From Paenibacillus sp. FSL A5-0031 (GTDB lineage Bacteria > Bacillota > Bacilli > Paenibacillales > Paenibacillaceae), in contig NZ_MRTD01000028.1 in the NCBI RefSeq assembly GCF_001956295.1, positions 1 through 64,000 of the forward strand: 64,000 nt of DNA. Direction: 5' to 3'. Positions 8,075-16,442 of the stretch are shown here, piece by piece. The notes beneath the pieces are model-generated. The model made no database searches. It was not told the DNA's origin and saw only the letters and a list, made by a program, of their open reading frames with translations. Both the position numbers and the translations under genes were made by a program. Numbering within the stretch: the stretch's first letter is position 1; every line of letters starts with the position of its first letter.

Positions 8075-8467
8075 TTAACGTTTCGAGAATTGTGGAGCGC
8101 GACGAGCCGCTTTAAGACCGTATTTTTTACGCTCTTTCATACGCGGATCACGAGTTAGGAAGCCAGCACGTTTTAGAGCCGGACGGAATTCAGGGTCTGC
8201 TTTAAGCAAAGCACGTGAAATACCGTGACGGATAGCGCCTGCTTGACCGGACATACCGCCGCCGTTAGCAATTACTAGAACATCGTAGTTAGACAATGTG
8301 TCAGTAAGGTTAAGCGGTTGTTTTACGATCAGCTTCAATGTTTCTAGACCAAAATATTCATTAAGGTCGCGTTTGTTAATAATGATTCGTCCTTCACCCG
8401 GCACAAGACGTACACGTGCAACAGAGTGTTTACGACGACCGGTTCCATAGTATTGCACTTGAGCCAT
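8075..8467 (-). CDS. rpsI: 30S ribosomal protein S9
   Basis: Full-length S9 (130 aa) of the small-subunit head. The family core GGGMSGQAGAIRHGISRAL is clear, and the basic tail ends in SKR, the extension that contacts P-site tRNA. It follows rplM after 20 bp with GAGGAGG before the ATG, the universal L13-S9 pair, and is followed by two terminators. Confidence 0.98.
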   Translation of the reverse strand: MAQVQYYGTGRRKHSVARVRLVPGEGRIIINKRDLNEYFGLETLKLIVKQPLNLTDTLSNYDVLVIANGGGMSGQAGAIRHGISRALLKADPEFRPALKRAGFLTRDPRMKERKKYGLKAARRAPQFSKR

Positions 8468-8487
8468 GAAACTTGTCCTCCTCTTTA

Positions 8488-8925
8488 TTACCCGCGAAGT
8501 TCGTAAACTTCAGGGTTTTGTGCTTGATGCGGATGTTCAGCACCTGCGTATACTTTAAGTTTAAGCTTCATTTTGTTACCAAGACGGTTCTTAGGCAACA
8601 TGCCGTGTACAGCCAGTTCGATTACGCGTTCTGGCTTGTTTTTAATCATCTCTTGAGCCGGAGTGGATTTCAATCCGCCGGAGTACATGGAGTGACTGTA
8701 GTAAATTTTATCTGACATTTTCTTACCTGTCAGATGGATTTTTTCAGCGTTGATAACAACAACGAAATCGCCTGTATCAACATGTGGCGTAAATGTCGGT
8801 TTGTGTTTGCCGCGGATCAGGGCAGCAACTTCACTCGCCAAGCGGCCTAGCGTTTTGCCTTCCGCATCGACGACGAACCATTTACGATCAACTTCAGTTG
8901 ATTTAGCCATATAAGTGGTACGCAT
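8488..8925 (-). CDS. rplM: 50S ribosomal protein L13
   Basis: Full-length L13 (145 aa), an early-assembly protein of the large subunit. Recognised from RKWFVVDAEGKTLGRLAS at the N-terminus, and GMLPKNRLGNKM and YAGAEHPHQAQ in the C-terminal half. The start MRTTYMAK matches the usual Bacillales form and has TAAGGAGGAT nine bases upstream. First gene of the L13-S9 unit, preceded by its own promoter and a structured leader. Confidence 0.98.
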   Translation of the reverse strand: MRTTYMAKSTEVDRKWFVVDAEGKTLGRLASEVAALIRGKHKPTFTPHVDTGDFVVVINAEKIHLTGKKMSDKIYYSHSMYSGGLKSTPAQEMIKNKPERVIELAVHGMLPKNRLGNKMKLKLKVYAGAEHPHQAQNPEVYELRG

Positions 8926-8940
8926 GGATGATCCTCCTTA

Positions 8941-9056
8941 ATTTCATACATTAATCGTTTTTATAACAACGTAAACGTTGATTTGTTTGTTCATTGTTGA
9001 TAGCCAAGTTTGTGACAATCTCAGTCGGGGCTGTGGGTTAGCCACTTCGAAAGCAC
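8941..9056 (-). promoter_or_regulatory. probable L13 leader (ribosomal protein autoregulatory RNA)
   Basis: The 5' untranslated RNA of rplM, about 115 nt, contains GGCTAACCCACAGCCCCGAC and a short hairpin CAACGTTTACGTTG before the ribosome binding site. Firmicutes rplM genes commonly carry an L13-responsive leader at this position, and the GGCU/AGCC elements are consistent with it. I cannot align it to the family model here. Confidence 0.5.
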
Positions 9057-9063
9057 AAGTTAT

Positions 9064-9092
9064 ATTCTACTATAAAGAATAAGTAAGTGCAA
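9064..9092 (-). promoter_or_regulatory. rplM promoter
   Basis: TTGCAC (9087-9092) and TAGAAT (9064-9069) on the minus strand, 17-nt spacer. It lies just beyond the truA stop codon, so rplM-rpsI can be transcribed independently of truA. Confidence 0.7.
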
Positions 9093-9107
9093 GTAATTTA
9101 TAGTGAT

Positions 9108-9860
9108 TTATCCCTGTATTTCGCTGGAATATTCAACATCCATCAACATCAATCCATGCGGCATTGCCGTAGGACCAGCAAGCGAACGATTTCGCCCCTC
9201 AAGGATGTTTTTGATCTCCGATGAAGCCATCTTCCCTTCGCCAACCCATAGTAAAGTTCCCATAATGACTCGAACCATATTGTACAGAAAACCATTGCCT
9301 GTCACGTACATATGCACGATTGGGCCTTCCTGAACAAAATCTGCTTCATAGATCGTACGAATATGATGAGGCTTGGTTGAATGTATCGATGTGAAGGAAG
9401 TAAAGTCATGTTTACCTACTAGGTAGCTGAGACCTTCCCGCATCGCATCCACATCAAGCGGCGTCGGATGATGAAAGCGATATTGTCGGCCAAATACATC
9501 AGGAAACTTACCAGTATCAATCGTATAGCGATACGTTTTGCGCTTAGCGGATCTTCTTGCATGAAAATGTTCTGGCACATCGAATGCTTCTATAATGACG
9601 ATATCCTTCGGCAACCGCGTATTAAGCGCAATCGCCCATCTCTCTGTCGGAATCGTAGATTCCGTATAGAAATTGAATATTTGTCCCCGCGCATGCACTC
9701 CCGCATCTGTGCGACCCGATCCAATAATAATGGTCGTCTCGCCCGTCAGCTTCTTTATGGCCTTCTCTATTTCACCCTGAACCGTTCTGCCGTAAGGCTG
9801 CGTCTGAAAACCGTTGAAGCCTGCCCCGTCATAACTGACCTTTACGCATATATTCCTCAA
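9108..9860 (-). CDS. truA: tRNA pseudouridine(38-40) synthase TruA
   Basis: Pseudouridine synthase of 250 aa acting on positions 38-40 of the tRNA anticodon arm. The catalytic aspartate is Asp52 in GSGRTDAGVHARGQ, and the C-terminal FLYNMVRVIMGTLL is also typical. The likely start is TTG at 9860, following AAAGGGGGGATAGG; a nearby ATG is out of frame. In B. subtilis truA follows ecfA1-ecfA2-ecfT, but here the upstream gene is rplQ, across a 350-bp gap filled with stem-loops. Confidence 0.93.
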   Translation of the reverse strand: MRNICVKVSYDGAGFNGFQTQPYGRTVQGEIEKAIKKLTGETTIIIGSGRTDAGVHARGQIFNFYTESTIPTERWAIALNTRLPKDIVIIEAFDVPEHFHARRSAKRKTYRYTIDTGKFPDVFGRQYRFHHPTPLDVDAMREGLSYLVGKHDFTSFTSIHSTKPHHIRTIYEADFVQEGPIVHMYVTGNGFLYNMVRVIMGTLLWVGEGKMASSEIKNILEGRNRSLAGPTAMPHGLMLMDVEYSSEIQG

Positions 9861-9883
9861 CCTATCCCCCCTTTAACTATAGG

Positions 9884-9958
9884 GATACCTAAACGTCCAA
9901 AATTCCCTCTTGCTAAGAGAACCTAAGATGCTAAGCCTTATGGACACCTGTAGGTATC
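9884..9958 (-). repeat. 75-bp inverted repeat upstream of truA
   Basis: Outer arms GATACCTA (9884-9891) and TAGGTATC (9951-9958); inner arms GTCCA and TGGAC, with CTTAG-type pairings between. It could form a branched hairpin in the truA 5' leader. No T-run follows, so it is not an obvious terminator. Confidence 0.5.
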
Positions 9959-10011
9959 ACACAAGCTCATCTATTGCCCCTGGCATGAATAACAAATCAT
10001 TCTTTTCAAAC

Positions 10012-10043
10012 AAAAAAAGGTGGCCGCAAGGGTCCACCCTTTT
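10012..10043 (-). terminator. terminator after rplQ (end of the alpha operon)
   Basis: On the minus strand AAAAGGGTGG and CCACCTTTTTTTT flank ACCCTTGCGG, giving a stem with one bulged G and an eight-base T-run. It ends the rpoA-rplQ transcript about 170 bp past the rplQ stop, after repeat element C. Confidence 0.8.
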
Positions 10044-10045
10044 CA

Positions 10046-10143
10046 TTAAAATATAAGAAGTATAGGGAGACCCTAATACTTACTTATATTTTATTGCGTT
10101 GGCAGCTCATCCCCCACGTTGGCAGGCACAAGCCGTTTACCGC
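10046..10143 (-). repeat. two-stem intergenic element C
   Basis: Stem-loop 2 is nearly perfect: AAAATATAAG with CTTATATTTT (outer), AGTAT with ATACT and AGGG with CCCT (inner), about 20 paired bases around 10046-10093. The neighbouring part (10094-10143) has GCG-TTGGCAGCTC and AGCCGTTTAC, aligning with SL1 of elements A (33.4 kb) and B (54.6 kb). Lies between rplQ and its terminator. Confidence 0.55.
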
Positions 10144-10210
10144 TCGCGTATAAAGCTTGGACAAGGTTTAACGCTGTGGACAAGCTTATACATTTCATTT
10201 ATTAGGTAAC

Positions 10211-10576
10211 CTACGCGCGGTCAACCAATTCTAGGTAAACCATAGGCGCAGCATCGCCGCGACGGGGTCCTAGTTTTAGAATACGCGTGTAGCCGCCTGC
10301 ACGCTCCGCATAGCGAGGTGCTAGATCGGAGAATAGCTTTTGAATAGCGTCTTGTGTACCATCGACAGTTTCGCGACGAACATAAGCAGCTACTTGACGA
10401 CGAGCATGAAGATCACCTTGCTTAGCTTTAGTGATCAGCTTCTCAGCGATTGAACGAACTTCTTTCGCTTTAGCTTCAGTCGTTTGAATACGCTCATAAA
10501 GGAACAAGTCAGTAACGAGGTCACGGAACAAAGCTTTCCGTGCACTAGCGTCACGTCCTAATTTTTGATATGCCAT
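10211..10576 (-). CDS. rplQ: 50S ribosomal protein L17
   Basis: Full-length bacterial L17 (121 aa) near the peptide exit tunnel. MAYQKLGRDASARKALFRDL at the start and GYTRILKLGPRRGDAAPM near the end are diagnostic. It follows rpoA after 44 bp and is the last gene of the large ribosomal cluster. The ecf transporter genes that follow it in B. subtilis are absent. Confidence 0.98.
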   Translation of the reverse strand: MAYQKLGRDASARKALFRDLVTDLFLYERIQTTEAKAKEVRSIAEKLITKAKQGDLHARRQVAAYVRRETVDGTQDAIQKLFSDLAPRYAERAGGYTRILKLGPRRGDAAPMVYLELVDRA

Positions 10577-10620
10577 CTTGTTTTCCCCTCCCTTGCTCTT
10601 AAGTCTTCACTAGTTGGTTA

Positions 10621-11565
10621 CTACTCTTCCATGCGAAGGCCCAAACCAAGCTCTTCAAGCTTCTCTTGAACTTCCTCAAGGGATTTACGGCCTAGGTTAC
10701 GGACCTTCATCATATCCTCTTCGGATTTCGTAATTAGCTCTTGAACCGTGTTGATTCCAGCGCGTTTCAAGCAGTTGTAAGAACGGACGGAAAGATCAAG
10801 TTCCTCGATCGTCATCTCTAGAACTTTCTCTTTCTTATCTTCTTCCTTCTCAACCATTATTTCAGCGTCTTTGGCTTCATCGGTCAATCCAACGAACAAG
10901 TCCAAATGCTCGGTCAAAATTTTAGCGCCGAGGCTCACAGCCTCTTCCGGTCTAATACTACCGTCAGTCCATACTTCAAGCGTTAGCTTGTCGTAGTTAG
11001 TTACTTGACCAACACGCGTATTTTCAACGCTATAATTTACACGAGTAATTGGCGTGTAAATCGAATCTACAGGAATTACACCAATCGGTTGTTCGTCTTT
11101 CTTGTTGCGATCCGCTTGCACGTAACCGCGTCCCCGATTAGCAAATACCCGCATATGGAGCCGCGCGCCGGAGGCCAAGGTTGCGATGTGAAGATCAGGG
11201 CTTAAAATCTCGACATCGCTGTCTGCTCGAATGTCGCCCGCTGTAATATTCCCTTCGCCATCCGCGTCGATTTCCAACACCTTTTCTTCATCGGAGTGGA
11301 TTTTCAACGAGAGGCCCTTCAGGTTCAGAATGATTTCGGTAACATCCTCAATCACTCCGGGAACCGTAGAGAACTCGTGAAGCACTCCATCGATTTGAAC
11401 CGAAGTTACTGCTGCACCCGGCAACGACGACAACAAAATTCGGCGAAGCGAATTCCCAAGCGTCGTGCCATATCCGCGTTCAAGCGGCTCGACGACGAAA
11501 CGTCCGTAAGTTCCCTCATCATTCAGTTCTACGGTTTCGATTTTCGGCTTTTCGATCTCAATCAC
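10621..11565 (-). CDS. rpoA: RNA polymerase alpha subunit
   Basis: Alpha subunit of 314 aa. The N-terminal dimerisation domain shows TTLGNSLRRILLSSLPGAA (about residues 34-52). A flexible acidic/lysine linker (KEEDKKEK) near residue 240 leads to the C-terminal domain that binds UP elements and activators (SVRSYNCLKRAGINTVQEL and NLGRKSLEEVQEKL). ATG is preceded by a GAAGGAGGG site. Between rpsK and rplQ, the usual alpha-operon order. Confidence 0.98.
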   Translation of the reverse strand: MIEIEKPKIETVELNDEGTYGRFVVEPLERGYGTTLGNSLRRILLSSLPGAAVTSVQIDGVLHEFSTVPGVIEDVTEIILNLKGLSLKIHSDEEKVLEIDADGEGNITAGDIRADSDVEILSPDLHIATLASGARLHMRVFANRGRGYVQADRNKKDEQPIGVIPVDSIYTPITRVNYSVENTRVGQVTNYDKLTLEVWTDGSIRPEEAVSLGAKILTEHLDLFVGLTDEAKDAEIMVEKEEDKKEKVLEMTIEELDLSVRSYNCLKRAGINTVQELITKSEEDMMKVRNLGRKSLEEVQEKLEELGLGLRMEE

Positions 11566-11691
11566 TAATAGTACCCTCCTTCAAACGTCGCTCCGTTAGC
11601 TTACGTTATTTTAAGTCAAACCTTGTAGTATGCCAAACCTTCACAACCATTATTCACAAGTTGTTGATATTTGATACCACATCAGATCCAA

Positions 11692-12087
11692 CTATACGCG
11701 ACGACGTTTCGGAGGACGGCATCCGTTATGAGGAACTGGTGTTACGTCTTTAATGAGGTTAACTTCCAATCCAGCAGCTTGAAGCGAACGAATCGCAGCT
11801 TCGCGGCCAGCGCCTGGTCCTTTTACCATCACTTCGACAGTTCTCATGCCATGCTCCATCGCAGCTTTAGCAGCTGTTTCAGCAGCCATTTGAGCTGCGA
11901 AAGGCGTGCTCTTACGTGAGCCTCTGAAGCCCATGTTACCAGAGCTTGCCCATGAAATTGCATTGCCGTGAGGATCCGTGATCGTAACGATCGTATTGTT
12001 GAATGTCGAGCGAATGTGCGCAACGCCAGTCTCAATATTCTTCCGGTCGCGGCGTTTTGTACGAACGACTTTTTTTGGTTTAGCCAT
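11692..12087 (-). CDS. rpsK: 30S ribosomal protein S11
   Basis: Full-length S11 (131 aa) of the small-subunit platform. HIRSTFNNTIVTITDPHGN, KSTPFAAQMAAETAAKAA and the C-terminal PHNGCRPPKRRRV identify it. It follows rpsM after 19 bp; a 126-bp spacer separates it from rpoA. Confidence 0.98.
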   Translation of the reverse strand: MAKPKKVVRTKRRDRKNIETGVAHIRSTFNNTIVTITDPHGNAISWASSGNMGFRGSRKSTPFAAQMAAETAAKAAMEHGMRTVEVMVKGPGAGREAAIRSLQAAGLEVNLIKDVTPVPHNGCRPPKRRRV

Positions 12088-12106
12088 TGTCCATTATCCT
12101 CCCTTC

Positions 12107-12475
12107 TTATTTCTTCTTGTTAGCTACAGTCCGACGAGGACCTTTACGCGTACGTGCATTTGTCTTAGTACGTTGACCGCGAACAGGCAAGCCGCGACGG
12201 TGACGAAGTCCACGGTAGCATCCGATTTCAGTCAGACGTTTAATGTTAAGTGAAATTTCACGACGCAAGTCGCCTTCTACTTTAACAGATTTATCAATTG
12301 CTTCGCGAAGGCGAGCAAGTTCGTCTTCTGTCAAGTCACGAACACGAGTGTCGTAGCTAACTTCAGCTGTATTCAAAAGTTTTTGCGACGTTGTTTTGCC
12401 GATACCGAAAATGTATGTCAGGGCGATTTCGACGCGTTTGTCACGCGGCAAGTCTACACCAGCTATACGTGCCAT
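12107..12475 (-). CDS. rpsM: 30S ribosomal protein S13
   Basis: Full-length S13 (122 aa), a subunit-bridge protein of the 30S head. MARIAGVDLPRDKRVEIAL at the N-terminus and the basic tail GLPVRGQRTKTNARTRKG are diagnostic. Follows rpmJ after 19 bp with AGGAGGGGA before the ATG. Confidence 0.98.
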   Translation of the reverse strand: MARIAGVDLPRDKRVEIALTYIFGIGKTTSQKLLNTAEVSYDTRVRDLTEDELARLREAIDKSVKVEGDLRREISLNIKRLTEIGCYRGLRHRRGLPVRGQRTKTNARTRKGPRRTVANKKK

Positions 12476-12494
12476 AGGCTATATTCCCCTCCTT

Positions 12495-12608
12495 CTATCC
12501 TTGTTTTTGTTTGTGTTTCGGATTTTCACAAATCACCATAACGTTGCCTTTGCGACGAATGACTTTGCATTTTTCGCAGATCGGCTTTACCGAAGGTCTA
12601 ACCTTCAT
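12495..12608 (-). CDS. rpmJ: 50S ribosomal protein L36 (zinc-ribbon form)
   Basis: A 37-aa protein beginning MKVRPSVKPICEKCKVIR and ending ENPKHKQKQG. The Cys11-x-x-Cys14, Cys27 and His32 set is the zinc-binding arrangement of the C+ type of L36. GGGAGGTAATCACA precedes the ATG. It is the smallest ribosomal gene in the cluster, between infA and rpsM as in B. subtilis. Confidence 0.97.
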   Translation of the reverse strand: MKVRPSVKPICEKCKVIRRKGNVMVICENPKHKQKQG

Positions 12609-12652
12609 TGTGATTACCTCCCGAATCTTTCGTAATAAGCCCCAAATTGAGC

Positions 12653-12868
12653 CTATTTACGATAGGTGATGCGCCCTTTTGATAAATCATAAGGCGATAA
12701 CTGTATAACCACCTTGTCTCCTGTCAGGATGCGAATAAAGTGCATTCTGAGCTTACCGGAAACATGTGCGAGAATTTGATGACCGTTCTCCAGCTCCACC
12801 TTGAACGTGGCATTCGGCAACGGTTCAATAACCGTACCTTCGACCTCAATGATGTCTTCCTTAGCCAA
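12653..12868 (-). CDS. infA: translation initiation factor IF-1
   Basis: Full-length IF-1 (71 aa), a single S1/OB-fold domain that binds the 30S A site during initiation. MAKEDIIEVEGTVIEPLPN and GDKVVIQLSPYDLSKGRITYR are diagnostic. It begins three bases after the stop of the KOW-domain gene, with AAAGGAGAATGACGG before the ATG, so the two are translationally close. Confidence 0.98.
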   Translation of the reverse strand: MAKEDIIEVEGTVIEPLPNATFKVELENGHQILAHVSGKLRMHFIRILTGDKVVIQLSPYDLSKGRITYRK

Positions 12869-12871
12869 CCG

Positions 12872-13159
12872 TCATTCTCCTTTCGCATTTAAATACTTCT
12901 GAATTGCATAACGTAACTTTGCGTTGGTCACCCTGCCGGTCTCTTGCATACTGCTTGAAACCTCAGAACTAATTGCAGGCTGTAACTCGAGATGCAGAAC
13001 GTTCTTTTTCTTCGGTCCATCGAATCGGCGCTTATGGCCATCGGCAATCATGACGAATCGCTCATCAACGATTGCTAGGATAACAGCATAGCTTTCCTCA
13101 TCTTTACCGCGAAGTACTTTGACGAACTGACCAATCTGGGGACGAGCTTCCATCGTCAT
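12872..13159 (-). CDS. KOW-domain RNA-binding protein
   Basis: A 95-aa protein with a KOW/L14e-like N-terminal domain (QFVKVLRGKDEESYAVILA) and RRFDGPKKKNVLHLE, followed by a short charged tail ending in RYAIQKYLNAKGE. Such proteins are found between map and infA in many Firmicutes and are assumed to bind RNA, perhaps rRNA, but their role is not established. It starts one base after the map stop codon, with no clear Shine-Dalgarno, suggesting translational coupling to map. Confidence 0.8.
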   Translation of the reverse strand: MTMEARPQIGQFVKVLRGKDEESYAVILAIVDERFVMIADGHKRRFDGPKKKNVLHLELQPAISSEVSSSMQETGRVTNAKLRYAIQKYLNAKGE

Positions 13160-13160
13160 A

Positions 13161-13919
13161 CTATGGTTGCTGCGGCAAAATGGTCAATATTTCAAAGCCG
13201 TCCTCTGTAACAGCTACTGTATGCTCGAAATGAGCACACCATGAGCCGTCTTCCGTTACAACCGTCCAATTGTCTTCGAGCGTCCGGACATATCGTTCAC
13301 CGATATTAACCATTGGTTCGATTGCAAGCACCATTCCGGTCTTCAGACGAGGTCCGCGATCTGGTATGCCGTAGTTCGGTATTTGTGGTTCCTCATGGAG
13401 GTCCGCGCCGATTCCGTGCCCTACGTATTCCCGTACTACGGAGAATCCTGCATCTTCAATTACCTTTTGAATAGCATGCGAAATTGTATATAGCCTAATA
13501 TCCGGTTTGACGAGCGCAAGCCCCGCATAAAGCGATGCTTCCGTCACATCGAGCAACTTCTGAACTTCAGGGGTTACAGCTCCTACCGCATAGGTCCAAG
13601 CTGAATCACCGTGATAGCCTTCAAATTGCGCACCGATATCGATACTAATTATATCGCCTTCGTTCAACTTGCGTGACCCAGGGAAGCCGTGCACCAGCTC
13701 ATCATTCACAGAAGCACAAATGCTGGAAGGGAAACCATTGTAACCTTTGAAGGAAGGAGTCGCATTTTGACTCTTAATGTACGTTTCAGCGATTTGGTCA
13801 AGCTCACGAGTAGTGATGCCTGGTTTCACAGCCTGCGCCATCAATCGATGCGTTTCCGCAACAATGCGTCCTGCTTCCCTCATATAACGCAGCTCCGATT
13901 CGGATTTGCATATAATCAT
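13161..13919 (-). CDS. map: type I methionine aminopeptidase
   Basis: MetAP-1 of 252 aa that removes the initiator methionine from nascent proteins. Metal ligands are in SIDIGAQFEGYHGDSAW (two Asp), GHGIG (His), IEPMV (Glu) and FEHT (Glu). The start ATG overlaps the adk stop by one base (a TAATG-type junction), implying coupled translation. Standard secY-adk-map-infA order. Confidence 0.97.
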   Translation of the reverse strand: MIICKSESELRYMREAGRIVAETHRLMAQAVKPGITTRELDQIAETYIKSQNATPSFKGYNGFPSSICASVNDELVHGFPGSRKLNEGDIISIDIGAQFEGYHGDSAWTYAVGAVTPEVQKLLDVTEASLYAGLALVKPDIRLYTISHAIQKVIEDAGFSVVREYVGHGIGADLHEEPQIPNYGIPDRGPRLKTGMVLAIEPMVNIGERYVRTLEDNWTVVTEDGSWCAHFEHTVAVTEDGFEILTILPQQP

Positions 13920-14569
13920 TACAATGAACCTCGCAAGCAGGAAACGATGTCTGATGTTACAACATCAATGTCCTTCTCGCCGTCGACTTCGCGAAGGAGA
14001 CCTTTAGCACTGTAGTAATCGAGTAGAGGTGCGGTTTTGGATGTATACTCATCCAAACGAGTTCCGACCTTTTCCTCTGTATCATCAGAACGCTGATACA
14101 ATTCTCCGCCGTCTTTGTCGCAGATACCTTCGACCTTAGGTGGATTAAAGATTACATGATAAGTCGTACCAGTCGTTTTCGATATGCGTCTGCCCGTCAA
14201 ACGAGCAAGCAGCAAGCTGCGATCAACTTTTAAATTTACAACATGGTCAATACTGCGTCCGAGCTCCGCAAGCATAACATCTAGCGCTTCTGCTTGTTGC
14301 AGTGTGCGAGGAAACCCGTCGAGCAAGAATCCATTTTTGCAATCGGCTTGTTCAAGTCTTTCCTTTACAATGCCGTTCGTGATCTCATCGGGAACGAGCA
14401 AGCCTTGATCGACATACTCTTTCGCTTTGATTCCGAGTGCGGTTCCTTGTTTCATAGCGAGGCGGAATGCATCACCAGTGGAAATGTGGGGAATACCGAA
14501 CTCTTCTACGATCCGTTCAGCTTGTGTACCTTTACCGGCACCCGGAGGGCCCATGAATAAAATGTTCAT
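13919..14569 (-). CDS. adk: adenylate kinase
   Basis: Long-form adenylate kinase (216 aa) interconverting ATP+AMP and 2 ADP. P-loop GPPGAGKGT at residues 7-15; NMP-binding helix follows; LID domain about 127-164. Gram-positive long-form enzymes usually hold a zinc ion with Cys-x2-Cys...Cys-x2-Cys/Asp, but here the first pair is replaced (RRISKTTGTTYH) while ICDKDGG keeps the second, so zinc binding is probably lost. ATG at 14569 follows GCGAGGAAC; an upstream in-frame start is less likely. Confidence 0.97.
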   Translation of the reverse strand: MNILFMGPPGAGKGTQAERIVEEFGIPHISTGDAFRLAMKQGTALGIKAKEYVDQGLLVPDEITNGIVKERLEQADCKNGFLLDGFPRTLQQAEALDVMLAELGRSIDHVVNLKVDRSLLLARLTGRRISKTTGTTYHVIFNPPKVEGICDKDGGELYQRSDDTEEKVGTRLDEYTSKTAPLLDYYSAKGLLREVDGEKDIDVVTSDIVSCLRGSL

Positions 14570-14660
14570 TGCTGAGTTCCTCGCTTTAAGCACAATAGGC
14601 TCGGGCGGGCTGCCGCAGAGCGCCTGTTGACGAACGCGGAAGCCCGGTCAGAACCTATTG

Positions 14661-15962
14661 TTATTTATTGATAAACCCTTTGTAATGGCGTTTGATCAAC
14701 TGGCTCTCGATTTGCTTCATCGTATCAAGTGCAACACCGATAACGATTAGTAATGAAGTACCACCTAGCTGCACTGACTTAGGTAATCCAGCAAGTGTCC
14801 CGAAGAATACCGGAATGATTGAGATAACCGCCAAGAAAATTGCACCTGTCAACGTAATACGCGACATAACGCGTGTTAGGTAAGACGAAGTTGGCTTTCC
14901 TGGACGAATACCTGGAATATATCCGCCATTTTTCTTCATTTGATCGGCCATTTGAACCGGATTAATCTGAACGAAAGTGTAGAAGAAGGTAAACCCGATG
15001 ATTAATAATACGTACAATACCATACCAAGCGGCTGGTCATAGCTCATATTCTTAATAATCCAGTCTGCCCAACCCTGAGTGGACCAAAACTGAGCAATCG
15101 TAACCGGGAACATGATGAGTGAAACCGCGAAAATGACCGGAATAACGCCTGCGCCGTTCACTTTCATCGGAATGTGCGTCGATTGTCCGCCGTACATTTT
15201 CCGTCCAACAACACGTTTTGCGTATTGAACAGGAATTTTACGAATACCTTGCTGTACGAATATAACACCGACGATGATTGCGATAATCGCAATCAGAATC
15301 AGTACCATTTTGATAATGTTCAGGAACAGTTGGTCTTGAGCACCTACGAACTGATCTTCGACGATCGTACGAATGTGTCCAGGAATACCAGCTGCGATTG
15401 CTGCAAAGATAAGAATGGAAATACCATTTCCGATTCCTTTTTCCGTAATTTGCTCACCCAGCCACATCAAGAAAGCAGTACCTGCTGTCAAGATAATAGC
15501 GATAAGCAAGTAATCAACGAATGTTGCGCCAACGATCATTTCATAACCGTATTGACGGTTAAAGCCGATCGCCGTTGCGAAACCTTGGATCATACCAAGA
15601 ACAATCGTACCATAACGAGTGATTTGTGCGAGCTTACGTTTACCGTTCTCGCCTTCCTTTGCCCACTCAGCAAATTTCGGGATAACATCCATAGACAACA
15701 ACTGTACGATAATCGACGCTGTAATATATGGGGTAATTCCGATTGCGAAGATAGAGAATTGGAACAAAGCACCGCCGGAAAACGTGTTAAGCAAGCCGAA
15801 CAGTTCCGAACCGGCTGTATTAACTTGCTTAAACACATCTTTGTTTACATCAGGTACCGGAATAAAAGCACCGATGCGGTATATTAATAGGATGAAAAGG
15901 GTGAAGAGGATCCTTGTACGAAGATCCGCCACTTTCCAAATATTGGACACGGTCTTGAACAA
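14661..15962 (-). CDS. secY: preprotein translocase subunit SecY
   Basis: Core channel subunit of the Sec translocon, 433 aa with ten membrane segments. The family signature region GSELFGLLNTFSGGALFQFS, and the conserved VQLLSMDVIPKFAEW and the cytoplasmic loop with QQGIRKIPVQYAKR are present. Its start is separated by a single base from the rplO stop, so the two are likely coupled. secE is encoded in the nusG unit elsewhere in this window. Confidence 0.98.
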   Translation of the reverse strand: MFKTVSNIWKVADLRTRILFTLFILLIYRIGAFIPVPDVNKDVFKQVNTAGSELFGLLNTFSGGALFQFSIFAIGITPYITASIIVQLLSMDVIPKFAEWAKEGENGKRKLAQITRYGTIVLGMIQGFATAIGFNRQYGYEMIVGATFVDYLLIAIILTAGTAFLMWLGEQITEKGIGNGISILIFAAIAAGIPGHIRTIVEDQFVGAQDQLFLNIIKMVLILIAIIAIIVGVIFVQQGIRKIPVQYAKRVVGRKMYGGQSTHIPMKVNGAGVIPVIFAVSLIMFPVTIAQFWSTQGWADWIIKNMSYDQPLGMVLYVLLIIGFTFFYTFVQINPVQMADQMKKNGGYIPGIRPGKPTSSYLTRVMSRITLTGAIFLAVISIIPVFFGTLAGLPKSVQLGGTSLLIVIGVALDTMKQIESQLIKRHYKGFINK

Positions 15963-16403
15963 TTAGATCACCTCGGTTTTACCGCCGGCAGCCTGGATTT
16001 TCTCTACCGCAGATTGAGAGAACTTGTTTGCTTTAACAGTAAGTGTAACGCTAACTTCACCATTACCCAAAATTTTGATTCCTGCGAGCGGGTTCTTAAC
16101 GATCCCAGTCTCGATGAGAACTTCTGGAGTGACTTCAGTACCTGCTGCAAAAGCATTTAGCTCTTCAATGTTGACAATTGCGTACTCTTTGCGGAACGGG
16201 TTGTTAAATCCGCGTTTCGGCACTCGACGATACAAAGGATTTTGTCCGCCCTCGAAACCAGGACGAACGCCGCCGCCGGAACGAGCGTTTTGACCTTTGT
16301 GACCTTTACCGGCGGTTTTACCGTTACCGGAACCGATACCGCGACCTTTACGCTTTGGCGCTTGGGTTGAGCCCGGTGCTGGTGCTAGCTCATGCAATTT
16401 CAT
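15963..16403 (-). CDS. rplO: 50S ribosomal protein L15
   Basis: Full-length L15 (146 aa). The glycine/arginine-rich extension KGHKGQNARSGGGVRPGFEG reaches into the 23S rRNA; RRVPKRGFNN and the C-terminal beta domain follow. Between rpmD and secY as in all spc operons; GGAGGTGCACGA precedes the ATG. Confidence 0.98.
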   Translation of the reverse strand: MKLHELAPAPGSTQAPKRKGRGIGSGNGKTAGKGHKGQNARSGGGVRPGFEGGQNPLYRRVPKRGFNNPFRKEYAIVNIEELNAFAAGTEVTPEVLIETGIVKNPLAGIKILGNGEVSVTLTVKANKFSQSAVEKIQAAGGKTEVI

Positions 16404-16442
16404 CGTTCGTGCACCTCCTTATTTATTTCTTGGAACAGCTAT

